Shown here piece after piece: positions 55,812 through 64,000 of a stretch of DNA of 64,000 bases (its first letter is position 1; every line of letters starts with the position of its first letter). The DNA is from Glandiceps talaboti. Lineage: Eukaryota; Hemichordata; Enteropneusta; Spengelidae. Location: positions 17,116,771 to 17,180,770 of the forward strand of contig NC_135558.1 of the NCBI RefSeq assembly GCF_964340395.1, read 5' to 3'. The position numbers were made by a program, and so were the translations under genes. The notes below the pieces were generated by a model. It saw only the letters and a program-made list of their open reading frames with translations, searched no databases and had not been told where the DNA came from.

Positions 55812-57212
55812 TCATACATTTGTGTGTACCCTCATGTGCACTTTCAGATGACTACCTTGATGAAATGCTTTACCACACTCTTTACATACAAATGGTCTTT
55901 CACCTGTGTGTATCCTCATATGTGCTTTCAGATTACCTGGGTCTTTAAATCCATGTCCACACTCTTGGCATGCAAATGGTCTTTCAGGTTTGTGTATCGC
56001 TAAATGTTGTTTCAGATGGCTAGGAATAAAAAATCCTTTACCACACTCTTCACAAACATGTGGTCTTTCATCGGTATGTGTCTTCTTGTGTGTATTTAGA
56101 GTGTGCATTTGATTATACCCTTTGCCACACTCATCACATACAAATGATCTATCATTTTTGTGCACAAGCATGTGCACTTTTAGATGGTTTGCACTTTTAA
56201 ATCCTTTACCACATTCTTCACATACAAATGGCCTTTCACTTGAATGTATCTTCATGTGTACATTCAGATTGCCAATGCTATAAAAACTTTTACCACATTC
56301 TTTACATACAAAAGGTCTTTCATTTCTATGGATCTTTTTGTGTACATTCAGAGTGCCAACACGTTTAAACCCTTTACCACACTCTCCACATACATGTGGT
56401 CTGTCATTAGAAATCTTCTCTTTGGCAGTTTCTGTATTTTCATAGTTATACTTTTGGGCATCATATCCATGCCCATCTGTTGGATTCACAGGATACATGT
56501 AAGGAAAACCCACTTGCTTTATCCCTATAGGAAAGGGGTATCTACAATCGCCAGTAATATTTCCATGAACACCTGTAGACATGCCATAGTTTGGGCATTC
56601 CACTGTGTTTAGTTGTTCTGTTGGCTTGATATAGTCAGGATCTTCCACTGTGGTTACTTGCTTAATTTCCTTAAGCTTGCTATAGTCAGGGTCTACCACT
56701 GCAGTTAGATGTTTAGCTGCACTGTTATAATCTGGGTCTTCCATTGTGGTTATTTGGTAAGTTGCATTGTCATTCACAGTACTAGTGTGGACAGGGTATT
56801 GGAAATCATCACTTGTTACTTTCCAATAATTGTGTTTAGTGTCCATGTCATGGTCATCTAGTCTTCCAGAATTTTCTACTTTTATTTTCATGCCTTTTGT
56901 CACTGTGTCATTGGAAACGATATTCTCTGCAACAGCATTTTGTCTGGTTTCATGCCTGACTTGGAAAGGTTTATCAGAATGATGAAATACATTTGTTGAA
57001 TAATGTGTGACGCCAATACTTAATCCCTCACCATAATTACCCTGCTTGTTCTTATATTCCTGCATCACATCCTTTCTGTCTTGTCCGTGCTCTTCATCTT
57101 TCACCAACAGCTGTTCATTCAAACAGAAAGGTGGCCCTACCACACTAACATTTCTTTCTTGACTGCAACATGGGTTATCAGAATCTTCTTGCTTGATTAT
57201 AATCTTCTCCAT
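55812..57212 (-). CDS. C2H2 zinc-finger protein with seven fingers
   Basis: I set the start at ATG 57212, three bases inside an exon that begins after ctacag (57216); the frame is open further up but without an ATG. The protein has 466 residues and ends TGA at 55812-55814. Residues 1-260 are acidic and contain four degenerate (V/E)(E/D)DPDY-type repeats. From about residue 268 come seven C2H2 fingers with TGEKP-like linkers (HRNERPF, HSSERPF, HKNDRSF, HTDERPH, HKPERPF, HTGERPF). Fingers carry the C-x2-C-x12-H-x3-H spacing and seem intact. It is probably a nuclear DNA-binding regulator; no KRAB, SCAN or BTB domain is seen. A 5' non-coding exon should lie to the right. Confidence 0.93.
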   Translation of the reverse strand: MEKIIIKQEDSDNPCCSQERNVSVVGPPFCLNEQLLVKDEEHGQDRKDVMQEYKNKQGNYGEGLSIGVTHYSTNVFHHSDKPFQVRHETRQNAVAENIVSNDTVTKGMKIKVENSGRLDDHDMDTKHNYWKVTSDDFQYPVHTSTVNDNATYQITTMEDPDYNSAAKHLTAVVDPDYSKLKEIKQVTTVEDPDYIKPTEQLNTVECPNYGMSTGVHGNITGDCRYPFPIGIKQVGFPYMYPVNPTDGHGYDAQKYNYENTETAKEKISNDRPHVCGECGKGFKRVGTLNVHKKIHRNERPFVCKECGKSFYSIGNLNVHMKIHSSERPFVCEECGKGFKSANHLKVHMLVHKNDRSFVCDECGKGYNQMHTLNTHKKTHTDERPHVCEECGKGFFIPSHLKQHLAIHKPERPFACQECGHGFKDPGNLKAHMRIHTGERPFVCKECGKAFHQGSHLKVHMRVHTNV

Positions 57213-57239
57213 GTCCTGTAGACACCTCAATTATCTAAG

Positions 57240-59700
57240 ACAAATAAGTGAGATATATGTAAGAAAAATGACTTGCACTACATAATCAGAGTGACAATAC
57301 AGTTTTAACCAAAAAGACATATTCTTAACCTTAATTTGCATATCACTGATTGGATCATCATATCATGAACAATTCTTAGTCTAAATGCCCCTATAGTCCA
57401 GTTGCCAGATGGCATTTTTTAACATAACTGTGCATTGTCTTAGAGGGAAGGTTTTATGGTTGATATTTGTTCTCCAGGGTGTCCTGAACAAGAATCCACT
57501 TGGTGCCATGCAGGCACCCTTGGGCAATTTTTTTAATTGGCACAAATTAAAAAATGATAAATTTTGATAATTTTGGCAATTTGGTAGCACACCTATACAA
57601 CATTACCATCTATGAATGGTTAATATTTGTCAATATTTGTGAAAACACCACCTTTTAATGATACAATACAATAAATAATGCAAATAATAATTAGATAATT
57701 AGCAACTTTCAAAGATAAAAAAGAATAACCTAATTTGCATAAATCGTAAATGGGTATTTTGGGTGATCTTCATTTTTCAATATACTTGAAATGCAGTACT
57801 TGGTTATATTACGTAACCAAGTACTTTTTATTGATGCAATACAGTGTAAGTACTAATTTGACAATTAGCAACTTCCAAAGATAAAAAACAAGCTAATTTG
57901 CATAATTTGCGTAAATCTTAAATCGGTATATTGTGTGATCTTTGTCATTTTTCAATATACTTGAAATGCAATACCTGGATATATTCACCACTTGTTTCAT
58001 CATTCATAAACCTGAGATGAAATGAAATGTAAAAATGAACTGAATGTTTACTGTAAAGATGTGACACGACTGTTCATATAATGTTGGGTCTCGAATCTGC
58101 ATCGATGCTGTGAAGCACTTGTTCATCACAACTAAATTTGTCCCTGACTAACGTATCTTGTCACCTTTATAGTATCTACAAAAGTTCAGTTATATTCTAA
58201 TTAAAAAGTTCTTCAGTCCATTAGATAGGAATTTGTCTCATTGTCAAGCATGCATTTCTCTAAAATATAAATTTTAAATTTGTTGTATTTGCACATATAA
58301 GCTTAATTAATCTAATTATATTGCTATATGAGCATACATCTGAAGACTGAAATATCGATAACACACACATGTGCATATTTATAAGGGGTAAAGTATTTAG
58401 TTCTCTTACAAGAGTAGTTTACCATCTAATAATATTTACATGAGCACTTTCTACTGAGTATGCATGTATGGTGGATGTCATGTACAACTTTTGAGTTTAC
58501 TGAAAAAACTATCTCGAAGCATATTGCTTAACACACACTCCACGCATACTGTTTCTCGAGTATAACAACGCCAAGTTGTATCTCCTATTATAATGTATAC
58601 AGCTATAGAAATCAGCCCTTTGTATACAATGGAACACGGTGTACCTATAAATGTCGGTCCAGACAGAATAAAAATCATTATTAGCCCTAGTAAACAACAG
58701 GGGATAATTTACATGGAAGCCTAGAGAGTTGACAAACACATGCCTTAACTCCGCATTGTCAGAAGACCTTGTGTTTTGACTCCTAATTCAGTGTATCTTA
58801 TCTCACATGTTCTGGAACAGATATCCACTCATAGTATATTACAACATGATGAACAAACTCAAAAGCGGTGATCGATCCCATGAAAAGCTATGTATATTTT
58901 AAAGGAATACTACAAGAACTTTGTTTACCAGGTAACCCTAAAAATCCATATAGTTGCCAGACATTGCACAAAACATCCACTGCCAAACAGTGGACAAACC
59001 AGATTTAAACTAAATGCTTTCGCATAAGGGTAAAGTTTTGAGATTGTCGTTCCTACAGACAATTGTTGGAATACAACATAACATATGTAATAAGTTATTT
59101 TTTCTCATTGATTGCTATTTGCTCATTGCTGTTAGTGATCTCCTGGCTAACCACAACATGTAATGTGAAGCTTTATAGAATGTTGTAGCATAGCACTCAA
59201 CGTAGAAAGAGTTTTAAAGGCCAAAAAAAGAAAATTGTTTCTGGTCAGCACCCATCACTTAAGTACCCCCTTCTCGTGTTAATTCAGTCTGCAAATGAAA
59301 GGGAAAACACAAAAGTAACTCTTCCTATATTAATTGCCACCGGACCATTGAAGACAACTGCAAAACTAATCATGAACTAGCCTATGACATCTGCCCCACA
59401 TACTCACTTGCTGTAAAGTACTAATAAAAAGAACAGTAACTGCAATGATAAGTAGATTGATTAACATTTGTTGAGAATGTAAAAAAAATCGCATCGTTGC
59501 ACCACTTTAGACAACATTTCCTAATGAGAAACTATGTTTGCCTTTTTAGTGGCCTACCAAAATATGCAAATATCTTATTAAAACTAAAAGCTGCATACTA
59601 ATATTTTCAGGACAAGTGTGCTTTGGTATCGCAAATGTATGTATCAAATTATATTGAACTTAAAGCGTGCATTCTTGAGATATAGCCTAATTATCGAAAA
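57240..59700. other. No gene seen; intron or upstream of the zinc-finger gene
   Basis: AT-rich sequence with two related blocks (TAATTTGCATAAATC... ATCTTCATTTTTCAATATACTTGAAATGCA types near 57700-57980). Small frames here show no family resemblance. The 5' exon of the zinc-finger gene could lie here but no site can be singled out. Confidence 0.5.
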
Positions 59701-59739
59701 CAGTTGCGAGTTGCATTGTGTAACCGTTGTTCCCTGTTG

Positions 59740-60727
59740 TTATCATTGCAATATATCTGCTCATTTGGCTGTTGCTATGGGCGTGGTCTTGTTGTTATGC
59801 ATATTTGCATACATTTTTTGAATGCTTATTTATTTGTCTAACAATTCCTGTTGTTATCTTTGTAATATATGTGATGACTTGGCTGTTGATATGTGTGTGC
59901 TCTTGTTGCTAGGCAAATTTACATACATTTTTTGAATGCTTATTCAATTGTCTTTTAATCCCAATGGTTAACTTTGTGAAATGCTTCACCGTTTGGCTGT
60001 TGCTATGGGCGTGGTCTTGTTGCTAGGCCCATTTGTAAACAATTTTTGAATGCTTAAACATCCCTAAGAATTCCGACCAAATTTCAGACCGATCTGCCCA
60101 ATAGTTTTTGAGTAAGTTTATTGATGAAAAATTACATTTTTCAACCAAAATCACACACCGGTAGTAAGATCATTTTGATTTGAACAATTTCCCAACCAGA
60201 CACCCATGGCAATACATCCATCAAATATCATGGCAATCGGTAAATGCAGGAAACTTAACCTGCCAAACACAGTATGATCATGGAGGTCTTGATATGACAA
60301 TTTTTCTTTCCCCATAAAATGTGTGACTTCTTACTCATTGTACAAACTGTTTTTTGGAATGCCTAAGGATTGTGCATTTATATGAACCTGTTTTAATCAT
60401 AGTGTCTAAGATTTAATTCAGCTGTGCTAAATATAGGCCTAGGTTGCCAAGCAACCTTAAACAGATGTTAATCTTTAAGCCATTGACACAGCATGTAAAG
60501 TAGCCCATAAAAGATTTAATGATTTCATTGCATCAATAAAACAAGAACCTTTCATATCCAGGCTGAAGTCAAAGCATTTTGTTATACAACAAATCACATT
60601 TCCAAAAGTAAAATGCATATTTCTGATACGATCATTTTCCCTTGAACAATTTCCCAACTAGACACCCAAAGTAATGGACCCACCAAATACCATGGCAATC
60701 GGTTCAGTGGTTTTTGACTTTAAGTTG

Positions 60728-60784
<57 letters not shown>

Positions 60785-61520
60785 CCACACACAGAGACAG
60801 ACAGACACACATAGACAGACAGACAGACAGACAGACGCCGGGCGATCCCTATAGCACTACTGAACCTCAGTTCAGTTGGGCTAAACGAAGGGGAAAAAAA
60901 TGAAATTCTAACGGTTAATATTCTTGTTCAGGACACCCTGCAGAACAAATATCAACCATAAAACCTTGCCTCTAAGACAATGCAAGGTTGAGTGGCCTGG
61001 CAACTGGACGACTAAGAATGCTCTGACCAATTTCAGACCAAACTACCCAGTAATTTTTGAGTTTATGTTTTTTTACCAAAAATCACATTTTTGACCACAA
61101 ATGCACATCTCTAATTTGATCATTTCCGTTTGAACAATTTCCCATCTACAATTACAAAAATAATGTCCTCCAGCAAATACCAAGGCAATTGACTGAGCGG
61201 CTTTTGAGTTGTCATCCATACATACAGACAGACAGACAGACAGACAGACAGATAGATGATGGACAGATACCCAGACACTGCACCATTCCTACAGCACTTG
61301 AACTTCATTAGTTCAGTTGTGCTAAACTAGAGACTGAAATCAACATCCCTACAAAATATCAAAGTATTCTTCCCAGTGGTTTTTGACTTTTAAGTTTCTT
61401 TAAGTTCAAGTCAACCACAGATGGGCAGTCAAACAGATATATAGATAACACTATTATGCCTGTAGTATGAATGAACCTATCACAGTGTCTACGATGTAAT
61501 TCAGCTGTGCTAAAAACTGT
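59740..61520 (+). mobile_element. Dispersed repeat copies with GTTGCTATGGGCGTGGTC units and hairpin ends
   Basis: Three ~110-base units at 59750-60050, followed by sequence like 46050-46570, a (CA)n run at 60729-60782, GACA repeats, and the terminus GACGCCGGGCGATCCCTATA...GCTAA at 60836-60884. Two further termini (ATTAGTTCAGTTGTGCTAA near 61315; AATTCAGCTGTGCTAA near 61510) suggest nested or tandem copies of the same family. Confidence 0.6.
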
Positions 61521-64000
61521 TTCTAAGCAACCTCAAACAGATCTAGAGGTTAGACTTTATGCCACCGACATTGAGATGTGAAGTAGCCCATAAAAGATTT
61601 AATGATTTCATGACATCAATAAAACAATAACCTTTCATTTCTAGGCCGAGTCAAACCATTTTCTCACACTATGAAGAATCACTTTTTTCGACCCAAAATG
61701 CACATCTCTGATGCAATCATTTTCATGAACAATTCCCCATCTACACGCCCCGTGTAATGTCCCCACCAAATACTAAGGCAATTGGTCTGGCGGTTTTTGA
61801 CTTTAGTGACATGGTCTATGGAATGACAGATTCATACGGTATGGGCACAGGCATTTGTTTCCCGATATATGTTTCAGAGTACAACAAAATATCGATACTA
61901 TTGAGATACTAGGCAAATAATATATGAAAGGGGTAAAATAACACGGGTTTCTCGGCTCGCGTAAGTCATCAAACCGCGATTATTATATTACCGACGGCAC
62001 AGTTGTGTTAAGTATGGCATTAAATCAGTGAATGGGACGTGTTCCATGCCGGATTCTCGGTTTTATGGGGCTACCTTCGAAGTTACAAGCCGCATCTGCT
62101 TATACCGCCATTACCGGATTGTCGAGACCCGCACGCTATCACTGAACAGCATCCTGGACACCAGATTGTCGTGAAAATTAGAATTAAAATATTATAGCAT
62201 GCATACTGTGATCAATCAGATGTTCTGTGGTTGATACCTTCAGAAATTACAGGGTTAACACTCACCTTAATTACGTTACAATTGTTCGAAGGCATACACA
62301 TTGAAGAAAGCCTTCTCTTCCGAGTTGTCAGTGAAGCGATGTAATCATTAACAAATTTAAATGCAAAGTGCAATTAAAAAGCGCCATCAAGTGATGACCT
62401 TGTTAAATTTCTATAACAACTTCAAAGTACATTGGGTGGTCTCTTCGGAGGTATGGGGTATATACCCCATGTTGTGTACAAATTATACATTTTTCATGAC
62501 GATATACCAACTCACTCACACAATTAATCACTCGACATATATTACTTCGTGTTGCTGTTGAATGACAATATATTTATTTATTTATTTATTTATTAATGTG
62601 ACAATATTCATTACATAACCATTGTAAGAAATTTGTAAGAAATAACGTACCACAAAATCAGTGCTTAGGCCAAATAGGAAAGTTGTTTGGTTCCGGTTAC
62701 TCGACTCCCACCTAGATTTTCACGCCGACACTAAAACTTTTTTTACGTATTCGAGAAAAATAATAAAATAGCGAAAATCGTGAAGTCTCGCAAGAAATAG
62801 TGGGTGCGGAAACTGACATGAACTTAAAAAGACAATATAAAACTGTTCTTTCAATCTGTAATGGCTGTACATCTTTCAGCCCCCTCCCCCCCAACTTGCA
62901 TAGCTTCCGTCAATAAAAAATGTTCTGTTTTAAAACAAGTGTCTCATCGCCTGAAGATGACATCGATAGTCCGGGCACTTGCTTATTAATTATATTCGTG
63001 CCAGAGAGGACGTTAACCGCAAAATATTAAGTGGGGGTGCAAATAAAAAAAAAAACTTTTTTATTTTGATGAAAATTTATGCTGGATGTGTAACGAGAAA
63101 CAGACAAAAAAAACAGGGTCACCCTGATCGTTATATCTAGATTTAACAAATTAAGCACAATAAAAGTATGTTTTCCTTGTTTAGTATGTTTACCACCTTG
63201 GCAACTGTTCAGTCCACAAAAATAGGTCTTGCTCAATAATCTCGATTTAATCATTTTTGCGACAATATAATAATGGATACAGAAATATCTTGTTATGTGT
63301 CTACTTTGCTGATGCACACAGAGTTAATAATTGCGTGCAGGCCTGTCGTTTATTTTCATTTTTGTTTTCTTTCTTGTGTGTATCATAACCATAAGACATG
63401 CTTTAGTCTCCGTTAACCAGACTCTTCGCCCCAGGTGTAGCCCCCAACCACATGAATCTGGGTAACCGAGACTTAAGAAGGATGAACTCATGAATCGAGT
63501 TCTGCTGGACATTGACGAATCTCAGTGATGTCTCAGAATCTATTAAACTATATCATATGGTAGTACAAAGTAACTACTGGGGGCGCTATAATGATTGATG
63601 TAACTTTTAGACTGAACTCTGCTTTATAAGGAAGCTTTAAGGCAAATAAATGACAACATCGTTACCTACAATAACTTGGTGATGTAATATAAATAGCTGA
63701 CCTGGCTCAGTGAGATGGTAAATATGTAAATATCGTGGTCCAGTACTATGTCTCTGGTTTTATGGAATTAAAAAGCCAGTCACTTGTGAACTAATATTAA
63801 TGTTTTGTTACTAACATTGATATCAAGTGTATTCATGCTACGAAATAGCTCTGGGTGCACGTGTGTATATATATGCTACGTGGTTCGACACGTCCACCTC
63901 GTAGCGCTATCCAGAGCTAGCTACGAAACAAAGCAGCCAGTGTTGCCCAAATTTCTCCTGTTTCTGGCCAAACACCCATAACATGCAAAGTCTATCTGTC
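61520..64000. other. No gene seen
   Basis: Contains a reversed fragment of the GGTTCCGG-end element (about 62690-62830), a (TTTA)n run (62570-62594) and a CpG-richer stretch (61950-62170). The last 160 bases hold an imperfect palindrome with CTACGTGG and CCTCGTAGCG. No exon could be supported on either strand. Confidence 0.5.

Overview
The window is nuclear DNA from an animal, most likely a marine invertebrate. The genes are split by GT-AG introns of 0.2 to 36 kb, the DNA is AT-rich, and minisatellites, microsatellites, fold-back elements and transposon fragments are dense. No prokaryotic features or RNA genes are visible. I cannot name the species; a non-vertebrate deuterostome or a lophotrochozoan would fit.

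Layout. (1) 1-5.3 kb, minus strand: the 5' part of a crotonase/enoyl-CoA hydratase-like gene; its downstream exons lie off the left edge, behind a ~2.1 kb minisatellite made of copies of its own exon-intron junction. (2) 7.35-51.8 kb, minus strand: a complete seven-exon major facilitator (Spinster-like) transporter. The seven exons join in phase into 493 codons. Its last intron is 36 kb long. (3) 11.85-40.75 kb, plus strand, wholly inside that intron: a twelve-exon gene whose exons join in phase into 1606 codons. It encodes a KMT5A-like SET domain, a small zinc-binding segment, an IRE1/RNase L-type protein kinase domain, an acidic low-complexity region, two zinc-finger-like motifs, a tyrosine-recombinase-like domain with most catalytic residues, and a C-terminal Myb/SANT-like domain. 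It is the most interesting object here and may be a mobile or recently mobile gene. (4) 52.08-54.04 kb: a DNA transposon with inverted ends and a TAA target duplication (PIF/Harbinger-like) carrying a short ORF. (5) 55.8-57.2 kb, minus strand: a C2H2 zinc-finger protein with seven fingers. (6) 57.2-64 kb: no convincing gene; dispersed repeats and microsatellites.

Repeats. Two tandem arrays begin exactly at splice junctions, one at a donor of the hydratase gene and one at an acceptor of the transporter gene. A 5.2 kb array of a 36-bp unit lies in an intron of the SET-kinase-recombinase gene; because 36 is a multiple of three it produces long but spurious open frames on both strands. At least four fold-back (MITE-like) elements, a 5'-truncated non-LTR retrotransposon end and a repeat family with a conserved terminal hairpin are also present.

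How the genes work together: the hydratase-like enzyme, the transporter and the zinc-finger protein look like independent host genes. The SET-kinase-recombinase gene is a single-protein system that could combine chromatin marking, signalling and DNA recombination; its function is inferred only from domains.
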